From NCBI GenBank assembly GCA_045629285.1, contig JAZQQY010000012.1, forward strand, positions 1 to 64,000: a stretch of DNA of 64,000 nucleotides. Reading direction: 5' to 3'. The stretch comes from UBA1723 sp045629285. Lineage in GTDB: Bacteria; Bacteroidota; Bacteroidia; Bacteroidales; Paludibacteraceae. Positions 25,507-34,139 of the stretch are shown one piece after another. The notes under the pieces are model-generated. The model searched no databases. It was not told the DNA's origin and worked only from the letters and a program-made list of their open reading frames with translations. Both the position numbers and the translations under genes were made by a program. Numbering within the stretch: position 1 is the first letter of the stretch; every line of letters begins with the position of its first letter.

Positions 25507-25540
25507 AGATATATGGTCAATTAAAATATTATGAATCATA

Positions 25541-25576
25541 CAAAAAAATCCGAACACTTACATGTTCGGATTTTAT
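25541..25576. terminator. Terminator at the end of the rplM-rpsI-rpsB-tsf cluster
   Basis: AAAATCCGAACA and TGTTCGGATTTT form a 12-bp stem with a 6-base loop and T runs on either strand. It ends tsf transcription just upstream of the C10 gene. Confidence 0.8.
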
Positions 25577-25596
25577 ATTTGGAGAAATGTAATTGA

Positions 25597-26595
25597 TTAC
25601 TCCTCGTTCAAAGTGAATCTCTTGAATGCAGCAACAGAGAAACCGCTCTTTGTGCAGAACTCCTTAACTGTGATCTTTCCAGCCTCGTCGCCACCACCTT
25701 CGTACTTCTGGTTAACTAGAGTACACTCCTTGAAGAACTTAGACATACGACCGTCAACGATCTTCTCAACCTTAGTCATGTTGATGTTAGCAGCAGCCTC
25801 AGCACTAACTGTAGCGATGATCTGACGAGCCTGATCAGCCTGCTCCTGAGTCAAGTAACCCTTAGTTACATTTGAGCTGATGTGATCGTCTGAATCAACG
25901 TGGTTAGGGTTGATACCAGCCTTTCTGATAGCCTGCTCTACAGCGCGATCAACCTCCTCCTTCTTAGTCTTCTCGATTGCGATCTCACGCTCGCTGTCCT
26001 TAGTTGACTGAGGAATAGAAGCCTCGTCAAGAGCAGCTGGAGCCATAGCAGCAACGTGCATAGCGACACCACGAGCAGCATCTGTATTAGCGTTAGCCTC
26101 GTTGAATGCGATAACTGTAGCAAGCTTGTTTCCTGGGTGGATGTAGCTTACAGTAGAAGCACCCTTAACTACCTCGTAAGCACCCATTTCCATCTTCTCA
26201 CCTGTCACACCAGAACGCTCAGCGATCAACTCAGCAACTGAACGGCCGTCGATAGAAGCAGCAAGAAGAGCATCCTTATCTGCAACCTTGTTAGCAAGAG
26301 CTAGGTCAAGGATCTTCTTAGTAAGAGCGATGAAATCAGCGTTCTTAGCAACGAAGTCAGTCTCACACTTGATAGCAACTACACAAGCGAAATCACCGTT
26401 AGTACCAGCAAGTACACAACCCTCTGATGCCTCACGGTCGCTTCTCTTAGCTGCGATAGCCTGACCACGCTTACGGATAAGAGCGATTGCCTGCTCCATA
26501 TCACCATTAGCCTCTGTAAGTGCGTTCTTACAATCCATCATACCTGCGTTTGTAAGATCACGAAGCTTCTTAATATCTGACATTGAAACTGCCAT
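25597..26595 (-). CDS. tsf: Translation elongation factor Ts
   Basis: 332 residues. The N-terminal UBA-like domain shows IKKLRDLTNAGMMDCKNALTEANGD, followed by AAKRSDREASEGCV and the core TDFVAKNADF motif (CETDFVAKN), all diagnostic of EF-Ts, the guanine nucleotide exchange factor of EF-Tu. It is longer than E. coli EF-Ts (about 283 residues), as is usual in Bacteroidota. It lies downstream of rpsB, the conserved order, with a large hairpin between them. Confidence 0.98.
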   Translation of the reverse strand: MAVSMSDIKKLRDLTNAGMMDCKNALTEANGDMEQAIALIRKRGQAIAAKRSDREASEGCVLAGTNGDFACVVAIKCETDFVAKNADFIALTKKILDLALANKVADKDALLAASIDGRSVAELIAERSGVTGEKMEMGAYEVVKGASTVSYIHPGNKLATVIAFNEANANTDAARGVAMHVAAMAPAALDEASIPQSTKDSEREIAIEKTKKEEVDRAVEQAIRKAGINPNHVDSDDHISSNVTKGYLTQEQADQARQIIATVSAEAAANINMTKVEKIVDGRMSKFFKECTLVNQKYEGGGDEAGKITVKEFCTKSGFSVAAFKRFTLNEE

Positions 26596-26631
26596 AACTT
26601 TCTATACTTTTATAATGTTGTAAAATAAAAA

Positions 26632-26675
26632 GAACCTCGAATCAGCCTCAAAAATGAAGAGCCGTTTCGAGGTTC
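26632..26675 (-). terminator. Hairpin with T tail between rpsB and tsf
   Basis: On the minus strand GAACCTCGAA and TTCGAGGTTC form a 10-bp outer stem; an inner CGGCTC/GAGGCTG stem extends it, and TTTTTATTTT follows. It looks like an intrinsic terminator or attenuator that would lower tsf relative to rpsB. Confidence 0.65.
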
Positions 26676-26700
26676 ATTCTTTATAATCTAAAACTTTGGA

Positions 26701-27492
26701 TTACTCCTCTGTTGCAGCCTCTGGCTTGCTCTTCTTTGCAGAACGAGTTCTGCGCTCCTTCTTTGGCTCTGCAGACTCAGCTGACTCAGACTCAGTCTTC
26801 TCAGCCTTACGCTCCTCAAGACCCTCACGAATTGCAGAGTTAACAGCATCAAGGATAACCTCGATAGACTTAGTTGCATCATCGTTAGCTGGGATTACGA
26901 AATCCACAGAGTTAGGGTTTGAGTTAGTATCAACGATACCAAATACAGGAATACCAAGACGCTTAGCTTCCTTAACTGCGATATGCTCCTTCATAACGTC
27001 GATAACGAATAGAGCAGATGGAAGGCGGCTTAGATCAGCGATAGAACCTAGGTTCTTCTCCAACTTGTTTCTCTGACGAGAAATCTGAAGCTTCTCACGC
27101 TTTGACAAGTTATCGAATGTACCGTCAGCGATGTTCTTATCGATAGAAGCCATCTTCTTAACAGCCTTACGGATTGTAGGGAAGTTTGTCAACATACCAC
27201 CAGCCCAACGCTCAGTGATAAATGGCATACCAACCTCAGTTGCCTTGTCTGCTACGATCTGCTTTGCCTGCTTCTTAGTAGCAACGAAAAGGACTTTCTT
27301 GCCCGACTTTACTATCTGTTTCAAAGCTGCAGCAGCCTCATCAACCTTAGCTACAGTTTTGTGAAGATCAATAATATGAATACCGTTACGCTCCATGAAA
27401 ATGTAAGGAGCCATAGCTGGATTCCACTTTTTCTTGAGGTGACCAAAGTGGCAACCTGCCTCAAGTAATGCATCAAAATTAGTTCTTGACAT
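26701..27492 (-). CDS. rpsB: 30S ribosomal protein S2
   Basis: 263 residues. The S2 landmarks LLEAGCHFGHLKKKWNPAMAPYIF, MERNGIHIIDL, VLFVATKKQAK and ERWAGGMLTNF are all present, and FGIVDTNSNPNSVDFVIPANDDA forms the C-terminal part. The last 35 residues are a low-complexity Glu/Ser/Lys tail (AEKTESESAESAEP and so on) not seen in E. coli S2. Part of the ribosomal cluster rplM-rpsI-rpsB-tsf. Confidence 0.98.
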   Translation of the reverse strand: MSRTNFDALLEAGCHFGHLKKKWNPAMAPYIFMERNGIHIIDLHKTVAKVDEAAAALKQIVKSGKKVLFVATKKQAKQIVADKATEVGMPFITERWAGGMLTNFPTIRKAVKKMASIDKNIADGTFDNLSKREKLQISRQRNKLEKNLGSIADLSRLPSALFVIDVMKEHIAVKEAKRLGIPVFGIVDTNSNPNSVDFVIPANDDATKSIEVILDAVNSAIREGLEERKAEKTESESAESAEPKKERRTRSAKKSKPEAATEE

Positions 27493-27618
27493 TGTTTTGA
27501 TTTTTAATCGTTTACCTTCTTTTAATTAAATCAATGAGATAGTAGCTATAAATATAGGTCTACCCCATTTAGATACTAAACGTATACTTATGCTGCAATT
27601 AAGCTGCAATGCCAAGTA

Positions 27619-28005
27619 TTAACGTTTTGAGAACTGGAACTTGCGTCTTGCCTTTGGCTGACCTGGCTTCTTACGCTCAACCTCACGAGCGTCACGAGTC
27701 AAGAATCCATTAGACTTAAGAGCTGACTTGTTCTCTGCATCAAGCTTAACCAATGCTCTAGCGATAGCCAAACGCATAGCCTCTGCCTGACCCTTGATAC
27801 CACCACCATCTAGGACAGCCTTGATATCGTACTTACCCTGAACACCTAGCTCGTTCAATGGCTGCAAAACTACATACTGAAGCAAGCCTGATGGAAAGTA
27901 AGCTGCAAGATCTTTCTTGTTAATAGTAACTGCACCTGTACCTGCTGACAAATATACTCTAGCAACAGCTGCCTTTCTTCTACCGATTGCGTTAATAACT
28001 TCCAT
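27619..28005 (-). CDS. rpsI: 30S ribosomal protein S9
   Basis: 128 residues, with INAIGRRKAAVARVYL at the start, the GGGIKGQAEAMRLAIARAL segment and the basic C-terminal tail KARRKFQFSKR, which reaches the P-site tRNA in known ribosomes. It follows rplM by 4 nt. The 126-bp gap to rpsB (27493-27618) holds a direct repeat of AAGCTGCAAT-like sequence and no clear promoter. Confidence 0.98.
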   Translation of the reverse strand: MEVINAIGRRKAAVARVYLSAGTGAVTINKKDLAAYFPSGLLQYVVLQPLNELGVQGKYDIKAVLDGGGIKGQAEAMRLAIARALVKLDAENKSALKSNGFLTRDAREVERKKPGQPKARRKFQFSKR

Positions 28006-28009
28006 AATC

Positions 28010-28465
28010 TTACTTAAGTGTGTTTAAATCAATTACTTTTGGCTGCTGAGCCTGCTTATCGTGATCTGGGCCAGCGAAAATGTAAAGATTGTTCAAAAGA
28101 GCATCACCAAGACGATTCTTTGGCAACATACCCTTCAATACCTTACGATACAACTTCTTAGGATCCTTCTTCAAAAGAACTGCTGGAGTTGTCTCTCTCT
28201 GTCCACCTGGATAACCAGTGTAACTCAAATAAACACGGTCTGTCATCTTTAGACCTGTCAACTTAACCTTGTCAGCGTTGACAATGATTACGTTGTCACC
28301 ACAATCTACGTGTGGAGTAAAACTTGGCTTGTACTTACCTCTAAGCAACTTAGCCACCTTAGATCCCAAACGTCCAAGCGCCTGATCTGTAGCGTCAACA
28401 ACGACCCACTCCTTCTTTGCAGTGTTCTTGTTGGCAGAAATGGTTTTAAAACTTAAAGTATCCAC
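28010..28465 (-). CDS. rplM: 50S ribosomal protein L13
   Basis: 151 residues, with WVVVDATDQALGRLGSKVAKLLRGK, PHVDCGDNVIIVNADKVKLTG and the MLPKNRLGDALLNNLYIFAGPDH segment, all standard L13. First gene of the ribosomal operon. The 90-nt leader on the minus strand contains short GC-rich pairable segments (AAAGGCGAAG and the CCCGAACATTTAGCCG region) and could hold an autoregulatory structure, but this was not folded. Confidence 0.98.
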   Translation of the reverse strand: MDTLSFKTISANKNTAKKEWVVVDATDQALGRLGSKVAKLLRGKYKPSFTPHVDCGDNVIIVNADKVKLTGLKMTDRVYLSYTGYPGGQRETTPAVLLKKDPKKLYRKVLKGMLPKNRLGDALLNNLYIFAGPDHDKQAQQPKVIDLNTLK

Positions 28466-28554
28466 TTTAAAAACTTTTTTAATTAATCTTCAATTCGGCT
28501 AAATGTTCGGGCAAACATCTTCGCCTTTTTAACGTATGGATAATAATTCGGGTG

Positions 28555-28562
28555 CAAAAGTA
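28555..28562 (-). promoter_or_regulatory. -7 promoter element of the rplM operon
   Basis: On the minus strand TACTTTTG matches TAnnTTTG, about 90 nt upstream of rplM. Confidence 0.7.
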
Positions 28563-28655
28563 GAAAAAAATCCAATAACGATAAAATATTTTTCATCTTT
28601 TTTTACGAATGTTTTGATTTATGGTTCTGCAACCCTCCATTCGCGGCGGGGATTG

Positions 28656-28715
28656 GTTTCGAGTTTCAGGTTTCAAGATTTGCAAAGCCCCACCTGAAAC
28701 TTGAAACTTGAAACT
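28656..28715. repeat. Inverted pair of heptamer repeats
   Basis: On the left, GTTTCGA, GTTTCAG and GTTTCAA are contiguous 7-bp units; on the right, three exact TGAAACT units at 28695-28715. The arms are complementary and could form a hairpin between the divergent rplM and alaS promoters. TGAAACT units recur at 49457. Confidence 0.65.
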
Positions 28716-28765
28716 TTTTAGACCAAAAACTACCGTCTTATTACATATATATAAAATAAAAGCAT

Positions 28766-28773
28766 TACTTTTG
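28766..28773 (+). promoter_or_regulatory. -7 promoter element of alaS
   Basis: TACTTTTG matches TAnnTTTG, 43 nt before the start codon. Confidence 0.7.
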
Positions 28774-28816
28774 TACCCCGTAAAAAAACGTAAAAATCAC
28801 ATTTCAAAATAAAAAC

Positions 28817-31432
28817 ATGAAAACAGCTAAAGAGATTCGCAAGTCGTTCACCGACTTCTTCGCTAGCAAGGGACACACTATCGTGCCTTCGGCTCCGATG
28901 GTTGTGAAGAATGACCCGACACTTATGTTCACCAATGCAGGTATGAACCAGTTCAAGGATATTTTCCTTGGTAACACTCCAAGAAAGTTCCCTCGTGTCG
29001 CGGACTCTCAGAAATGTCTTCGTGTTTCAGGCAAGCACAACGACCTTGAGGAGGTAGGACACGACACTTACCACCACACTATGTTCGAGATGCTTGGCAA
29101 CTGGTCTTTCGGCGACTACTTCAAGAAAGAGGCTATTGCTTGGGCTTGGGAGTATCTTGTTGACGTATTGAAGCTTGATCCAAACCGTCTTTACGCCACT
29201 GTATTCGAGGGCAGCAAGGAGGAAGGTCTTGAGCGTGACGACGAGGCTGCAGGTTACTGGGCTGAGGTGCTTCCTACAGACAGAATCATCAACGGTAACA
29301 AGCACGATAACTTCTGGGAAATGGGTGATACAGGTCCTTGTGGTCCTTGTTCTGAGATCCACGTCGATCTTCGCTCTGACGAGGAGCGTGCTAAGATCTC
29401 TGGTCGCGACCTTGTAAACCACGATCATCCACAGGTAATTGAAATCTGGAACCTTGTGTTCATGCAGTTCAACCGTAAGGCTGATGGATCACTTGAGCCA
29501 CTTCCAGCAAAGGCTATTGATACAGGTATGGGATTCGAGCGTCTATGCATGGCACTTCAGGGCAAGCAGTCTAACTACGACACTGACGTATTCCAGCCAC
29601 TTCTTAAGGAGATCGGTAAGATCTGTGATTGCGAGTATGGCAAGAAGAAGGAGACTGACATCGCGATGCGTGTAATCGCCGACCATATCCGTACAATCGC
29701 ATTCTCTATCACTGACGGTCAGTTGCCATCTAACGCAAAGGCTGGTTACGTAATCCGCCGTATCTTGCGTCGTGCCGTTCGTTACGGTTACACATTCCTA
29801 GGACAGCGTCAGTCGTTTATGCATAAGCTTATCCCTGCTCTTATCGACAGCATGGGTGAGGCATATCCTGAGTTGATTGCTCAGCAGGAGTTGGTAGTTA
29901 AGGTCATCAAAGAGGAGGAGGATGCATTCTTGAGAACTCTTGAGACTGGCATCCGTCTACTTGACAAGGTAATGGCTGAGACTAAGGCTGCCGGCAAAAC
30001 TGAGATTTCTGGTGTTGAAGGATTCACTCTATACGACACATACGGATTCCCTCTTGACCTTACAGAGCTTATCCTTCGTGAGAACGGCATGACTGTTAAC
30101 GAGAATGAGTTCAACGCTGAGATGCAGAAGCAGAAGGAGAGAGCTAGAAACGCAGCAGCAGTTGAAACTGGCGACTGGGTTGAGCTAAAGGCTGGCGAGA
30201 GCGAGTTCATCGGTTACGACTTCCTTGACGCAGACGTTGAGATCTTGAAGTACAGAAAGATCAAGCAGAAGAACAAGGAGATGTATCAGATCGTGTTCGA
30301 CCGCACTCCATTCTACGCTGAGATGGGTGGTCAGATGGGTGATTCTGGTTACATCGAGAGCGCAGAGGGTAAGTTTGAGATCATCGACACTAAGAAGGAG
30401 AACAATCTAAGCGTTCACTTGGCAGAGAAGATGCCTTCAGATCCAACTGCATCATTCCACGCTTGTGTAAATACAGAAAAGAGACAGAATACAGCTTGCA
30501 ACCATACAGCTACACATATCCTTGACTACGCTCTACGCACAGTGCTTGGAACACACGTTGAGCAGAAGGGTTCAATGGTATCTAGCGAGGTATTGAGATT
30601 CGACTTCTCTCACTTCCAGAAAGTCACTCCAGAGGAGCTTCGTCAGGTTGAGAAGATCGCAAATAAGATGGTTCGCGAGAATATCGCACTTGAGGAGGCA
30701 AGAGACATGCCTATCGACGAGGCTCGCGCTATGGGAGCTATCGCATTGTTCGGTGAGAAGTACGGCGACAAGGTTCGTGTCGTCAAGTACGGTCCATCAG
30801 TTGAGCTTTGTGGTGGTACTCACGTCAAGAGCACTGGTATGATCGGTATGATCAAGATCTTGGCTGAGAGCTCAGTTGCAGCAGGTGTACGTCGTATCGA
30901 GGCTGTTTCAGGCGAAGCTGCAGAGAATTTCATCAACGGTGCATTCGACGAGATCACAGCATTGAAGGAGTTCTTTGCAGGAACACCAAATCTTGTCAAC
31001 TCGGTAAAGAAGACAATCGACGAGAGTGCAAGTTTGAAGAAGGAGGTTGAGAAGTACATGCAGGAGCGCATCCAGGTAATCAAGGATAAGATGATCGAGC
31101 AGGCAACAGCACTTGGCAGCTACAAGTTGGTTGTGCTTAAGGGTGAGTACAATGCCGACTTTGCAAAGAGCATCGCATTCCAGGTTCGCAACTCTGTAAA
31201 GGAGAATCTTGTGTTCGTTGGAGCAACTCAGAACGAAGGCAAGCCAACACTTACACTTGCAATCTCAGATGATCTTGTAGCAGCAGGCAAGAACGCAACA
31301 GCAATCGCACGTGACGCTGCTAAGGAGATCCAAGGTGGTGGTGGCGGTCAGCCATTCTTCGCACAGGCTGGTGGAAAGAAGGTTGACGGACTAAACGCCG
31401 CATTCGATAAGATCGTAGCAGCATTCAAATAA
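28817..31432 (+). CDS. alaS: Alanine-tRNA ligase
   Basis: 871 residues, full length. The class II catalytic core begins with IRKSFTDFFASKGHTIVPSAPMV and holds DPTLMFTNAGMNQFKDIFLG and GDTGPCGPCSEI. The editing domain has the zinc-binding HTATH motif and CGGTHV, which clear mischarged Ser- and Gly-tRNA. The C-terminal C-Ala domain ends with GGGGGQPFFAQAGGK. It charges tRNA-Ala in the cytosol. Single-gene unit with its own promoter and a strong terminator. Confidence 0.98.
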   Translation: MKTAKEIRKSFTDFFASKGHTIVPSAPMVVKNDPTLMFTNAGMNQFKDIFLGNTPRKFPRVADSQKCLRVSGKHNDLEEVGHDTYHHTMFEMLGNWSFGDYFKKEAIAWAWEYLVDVLKLDPNRLYATVFEGSKEEGLERDDEAAGYWAEVLPTDRIINGNKHDNFWEMGDTGPCGPCSEIHVDLRSDEERAKISGRDLVNHDHPQVIEIWNLVFMQFNRKADGSLEPLPAKAIDTGMGFERLCMALQGKQSNYDTDVFQPLLKEIGKICDCEYGKKKETDIAMRVIADHIRTIAFSITDGQLPSNAKAGYVIRRILRRAVRYGYTFLGQRQSFMHKLIPALIDSMGEAYPELIAQQELVVKVIKEEEDAFLRTLETGIRLLDKVMAETKAAGKTEISGVEGFTLYDTYGFPLDLTELILRENGMTVNENEFNAEMQKQKERARNAAAVETGDWVELKAGESEFIGYDFLDADVEILKYRKIKQKNKEMYQIVFDRTPFYAEMGGQMGDSGYIESAEGKFEIIDTKKENNLSVHLAEKMPSDPTASFHACVNTEKRQNTACNHTATHILDYALRTVLGTHVEQKGSMVSSEVLRFDFSHFQKVTPEELRQVEKIANKMVRENIALEEARDMPIDEARAMGAIALFGEKYGDKVRVVKYGPSVELCGGTHVKSTGMIGMIKILAESSVAAGVRRIEAVSGEAAENFINGAFDEITALKEFFAGTPNLVNSVKKTIDESASLKKEVEKYMQERIQVIKDKMIEQATALGSYKLVVLKGEYNADFAKSIAFQVRNSVKENLVFVGATQNEGKPTLTLAISDDLVAAGKNATAIARDAAKEIQGGGGGQPFFAQAGGKKVDGLNAAFDKIVAAFK

Positions 31433-31452
31433 GAAGCTGACACATTTATATA

Positions 31453-31488
31453 AAGAGCATCGTGAATTAATCACGATGCTCTTTTTTG
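31453..31488 (+). terminator. Intrinsic terminator of alaS
   Basis: AAGAGCATCGTGA and TCACGATGCTCTT form a 13-bp stem around a five-base loop, followed by T residues. Confidence 0.88.
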
Positions 31489-31608
31489 TTTAGGATTTCA
31501 AAGCAAAAGATACATAATAGAAAATTCACGACACATTTTACAAAAATTTCACGTTTTCCAACATTCCTCAATAAAAACCAAAAGATTTTCTTGCAGATCA
31601 AAATATCA

Positions 31609-31624
31609 TTCGTAATTTTGCGAA
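31609..31624 (+). promoter_or_regulatory. arsR promoter with overlapping operator-like palindrome
   Basis: TAATTTTG (31613-31620) is the -7 element and lies within TTCGTAATTTTGCGAA, an imperfect palindrome with TTCG/CGAA ends. The same arrangement recurs at 32052-32067 ahead of the thioredoxin-like gene. Confidence 0.65.
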
Positions 31625-31646
31625 CATAAAACAATAGAGACAGATA

Positions 31647-31979
31647 ATGGCAACATCAGATTACACGATAAAGCAGGAATTATTAGCAAAATTTGCTAAG
31701 GCTCTTGGTCATCCAGCAAGAATTGCGATTTGTGACTTCCTGGCAAAACAGGAGACTTGCTACTTCGGTGAGATCAACGAGGAGTTGCCAATAGCCAAAG
31801 CAACAGTGTCCCAGCATCTCACTGCTTTGAAAGAGGTAGGCTTAATTCAGGGTGAGATTGAAGCCCCGAAAGTGAAATACTGTATCAACAAAGAGAATTG
31901 GCGTCTGGCTCGTGAATTGTTCGGCGAATTCCTTGGGCAATGCGTCTGCAAAACGGGAGGCGATTGTTGTGAGAAATGA
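31647..31979 (+). CDS. ArsR/SmtB-family metalloregulator
   Basis: A 110-residue winged-helix repressor. LLAKFAKALGHPARIAICDFLAKQ begins the DNA-binding region, and LPIAKATVSQHLTALKEVGLI is the recognition helix. A cysteine sits in ETCYFGEI, at the position of the classic ELCVCD metal site, and the C-terminus is cysteine-rich (QCVCKTGGDCCEK), so metal or arsenite sensing through thiols is likely. It is the first gene of a locus with redox proteins, ArsC and an ArsP-like permease, and probably binds both nearby TTCG...CGAA sites. Confidence 0.93.
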   Translation: MATSDYTIKQELLAKFAKALGHPARIAICDFLAKQETCYFGEINEELPIAKATVSQHLTALKEVGLIQGEIEAPKVKYCINKENWRLARELFGEFLGQCVCKTGGDCCEK

Positions 31980-32051
31980 CGTTGACGAAGACGGAAACGA
32001 AAACAATTAACTATGGGGATTGATATAATCCCTTTTATTTAGCAAATAAAG

Positions 32052-32067
32052 TTCGTAGTTTTACGAA
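32052..32067 (+). promoter_or_regulatory. Second ArsR-type operator and promoter
   Basis: TTCGTA-GTTT-TACGAA is a perfect 6-bp inverted repeat. Its centre overlaps TAGTTTTA, a one-mismatch -7 element 25 nt before the next gene. It closely matches the palindrome over the arsR promoter. Confidence 0.7.
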
Positions 32068-32088
32068 TCACAAACAAATTAATAAAAT

Positions 32089-32322
32089 ATGAAAGAAATC
32101 AAAATTCTAGGCACAGGATGCGCAGGATGCAAAGCATTGTACGAGACAGTCGGAAAGGTTGTCGCAGATCTTGGTTTGAATGTAAAAGTCGTGAAGGAGG
32201 AGGACATCATGAACATCATGGCTTACAATGTGATGACTTTGCCAGCATTGGTGATCGACGAGAAGGTTGCAGCTAAAGGCAAACTTTCATACGATGAGGT
32301 AAAAGCATTGTTGACCAAATAA
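32089..32322 (+). CDS. Small thioredoxin-fold protein (redox-active disulfide protein 2 type)
   Basis: 77 residues with the redox motif CAGC at residues 11-14 in a short thioredoxin-like fold (MKEIKILGTGCAGCKALYE), and MTLPALVIDEKVAAKG with the cis-proline. It is cytosolic, without a signal sequence. Family members occur next to permeases and ArsR genes and probably shuttle electrons or metal to partner thiols. Here it could serve as reductant for the arsenate reductase encoded downstream. Confidence 0.88.
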   Translation: MKEIKILGTGCAGCKALYETVGKVVADLGLNVKVVKEEDIMNIMAYNVMTLPALVIDEKVAAKGKLSYDEVKALLTK

Positions 32323-32331
32323 GAAACGACT

Positions 32332-32799
32332 ATGAAAAGGACTCTTTTGATGTTTATGCTTGGCTTCAGCATGATGGCAGCTGCACAGTCTTGCAGCAAC
32401 AAACCATGTTGCGCCAACAATAATAATGCGACTTGCCAGAATGCAGCAACGTCGATATCAAACGCAGAGCAAGTCGAAGTGATCTATTTCCATGGCAAAC
32501 AGCGTTGTCCGACGTGTATAGCAATCGAGACGGAGACAAAAGCGTTGATGGAGGAAGATTTGGCTAAACAGGTAGAGGCTAATATCGTAAAGATGAGAGT
32601 GGTGGATTTCTCAACCGAGGAGGGCAAGGAGATTGCGAAGAAATATAAAGTATCTTTCTCTTCTTTGATTCTTGTGGCTAATCCAGGCAAGAATGAGACG
32701 GTGGAGAATCTGACAAACTTTGCTTTCGCCAACGCAAGAAGCAACGCTACTGAGTTTAAGAAGGTTATTAGGGATAAAGTATTAGCTGTTATTAAATAA
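32332..32799 (+). CDS. Exported thioredoxin-like protein, ArsF-like family
   Basis: 155 residues. The N-terminus is hydrophobic and could be cleaved as a signal or lipoprotein peptide ending at QSC; it is followed by a cysteine-rich stretch (CSNKPCC, NATC). The core domain has VIYFHGKQRCPTCIAIE, a thioredoxin-like CPTC motif, and the cis-Pro region appears replaced by VSFSSLIL. It resembles the ArsF family linked to arsenic loci. As a periplasmic dithiol protein it would be a natural electron acceptor for the CcdA-like protein encoded next. Confidence 0.8.
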   Translation: MKRTLLMFMLGFSMMAAAQSCSNKPCCANNNNATCQNAATSISNAEQVEVIYFHGKQRCPTCIAIETETKALMEEDLAKQVEANIVKMRVVDFSTEEGKEIAKKYKVSFSSLILVANPGKNETVENLTNFAFANARSNATEFKKVIRDKVLAVIK

Positions 32800-32818
32800 A
32801 GTTGGCATCTATAAATGA

Positions 32819-32880
32819 GGATTGTTAAGGGCGGAACGCCCTAACCCCACCCAATATCGCGAGCCCGCAAGGGCGAGCAA
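32819..32880 (+). repeat. Palindromic intergenic element, copy B
   Basis: Second copy of the element at 14541-14600: GGATTG, a stem AGGGCG-GAA-CGCCCT, the shared core CGCGAGCCCG, a GCCC-GCAA-GGGC stem and GCGAGC. The two copies keep block order while the stem bases differ. It sits inside the arsenic operon between the ArsF-like and CcdA-like genes. Confidence 0.6.
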
Positions 32881-32912
32881 CTAAAACTAAATTTCTAAAA
32901 TAGAAACATGTC

Positions 32913-33626
32913 ATGGAGTTTCTGCAAACCTTATTAGACAATAGTCAGGTGCCGGCATTCACGGCTTTCCTGCTTGGCCTGCTAACAGCGTTGAGTCCCT
33001 GCCCTCTTGCCACAAACATCACAGCTATCGGTTTCATATCTAAAGGTATTGAGAATCGTAAACGAGTGTTTTGGAGTGGAATATTATACACCGTCGGCCG
33101 CACACTCGCCTACTCTATTCTTGGAGCCGTACTTATTTATATCATCCGTAAAGGAGCCGACACTTTTGATCTCCAACAGAGTATCAGCGAATGGGGAGAA
33201 CTGATTATCGGTCCGGCTTTAGTGTTGATTGGAATATTGATGATTATCGGTGAATTTTTCGACTTAGGAGGAAGATTCGGTTTTAATGGAGGAAGTTGGG
33301 CGGAAAAACTAAGCGGACCAATCGGAGCGTTTATCCTCGGAGTATTGTTCGCGTTAGCCTTTTGTCCATCGAGTGGACTACTCTACTTCGGCATGTTAAT
33401 TCCCATGTCGGCTACAGCTAATGGAGGATATCTATTGCCAGTGATATACGCCGTCGCCACAGCACTTCCGGTTTTGATAGTAGCTTGGCTTCTTGCCTTC
33501 AGTGTAAAATCGATCAGCTCGTTCTTGGGAAAAATATCCGTCATACAAAAATGGTTCAACCGCATAGTGGCTTTGGCATTCATCGTCGTCGGATTTAATT
33601 ATTGTTACACATTTTTTATCGCTTAA
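32913..33626 (+). CDS. CcdA/DsbD-like transmembrane electron carrier
   Basis: 237 residues with six predicted transmembrane helices. The two conserved cysteine motifs LSPCPLATN (near residue 30) and FCPSSGLLYFG (near 150) match the CcdA/DsbD core, which moves reducing equivalents from cytoplasmic thioredoxin across the inner membrane. Its neighbours are a periplasmic CPTC protein and a cytosolic CAGC protein, one on either side of such a relay. The gene ends 2 nt before arsC. Confidence 0.88.
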   Translation: MEFLQTLLDNSQVPAFTAFLLGLLTALSPCPLATNITAIGFISKGIENRKRVFWSGILYTVGRTLAYSILGAVLIYIIRKGADTFDLQQSISEWGELIIGPALVLIGILMIIGEFFDLGGRFGFNGGSWAEKLSGPIGAFILGVLFALAFCPSSGLLYFGMLIPMSATANGGYLLPVIYAVATALPVLIVAWLLAFSVKSISSFLGKISVIQKWFNRIVALAFIVVGFNYCYTFFIA

Positions 33627-33628
33627 AT

Positions 33629-34096
33629 ATGAAACGCATATTAGTTCTTTGCACAGGCAATCGTTGTCGCAGCCAGATGGCTCAAGGAATTTTGCAAAAC
33701 ATTGATTCAGAGTTGGACGTTCACTCTGCAGGGATTCTGCCAGCGTCGGAGGTTCACCCTCTCGGTATTAAAGTGATGGCAGAGATTGGCATCGACATCA
33801 GCAAACATTATCCAAAGCATGTCGAGCAATATCTTGGTCAGACGTGGGATTACGTTATCACCGTATGTGGAGGAGCCGACAAATCATGTCCAATGTTCAT
33901 TGGCAAGGTAGGCAAACGACTCCATATCGGGTTCGACGATCCAGATGCTTTCAAAGGTACAGAAGAAGAGATTCTGTTAGAGTTCCGTCGCGTTAGAGAT
34001 GAAATCAAGAAGAAAATGCAGGAGTTCTACATCACAGAGATAAAAGGTATGCAAATGCCTAAATGCTCCTGTGGATGTGGGTGCGAATGTGATTAA
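33629..34096 (+). CDS. arsC: Arsenate reductase, thioredoxin-coupled low-molecular-weight phosphatase type
   Basis: 155 residues. The P-loop VLCTGNRCRSQMA places Cys8 for attack on arsenate, and Cys80 and Cys87 (VITVCGGADKSCPMF) complete the relay known from thioredoxin-linked ArsC. The acidic loop DDPDAFKGTEEE holds the usual Asp. The last residues KCSCGCGCECD are an unusual cysteine-rich tail with six cysteines. The start at MKRILVLC directly follows the CcdA-like stop. Function: reduction of arsenate to arsenite for export. Confidence 0.93.
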   Translation: MKRILVLCTGNRCRSQMAQGILQNIDSELDVHSAGILPASEVHPLGIKVMAEIGIDISKHYPKHVEQYLGQTWDYVITVCGGADKSCPMFIGKVGKRLHIGFDDPDAFKGTEEEILLEFRRVRDEIKKKMQEFYITEIKGMQMPKCSCGCGCECD

Positions 34097-34139
34097 TAAA
34101 GACGAGATTGCTCTCGTCTCAATATAAAATTTATAAGCT

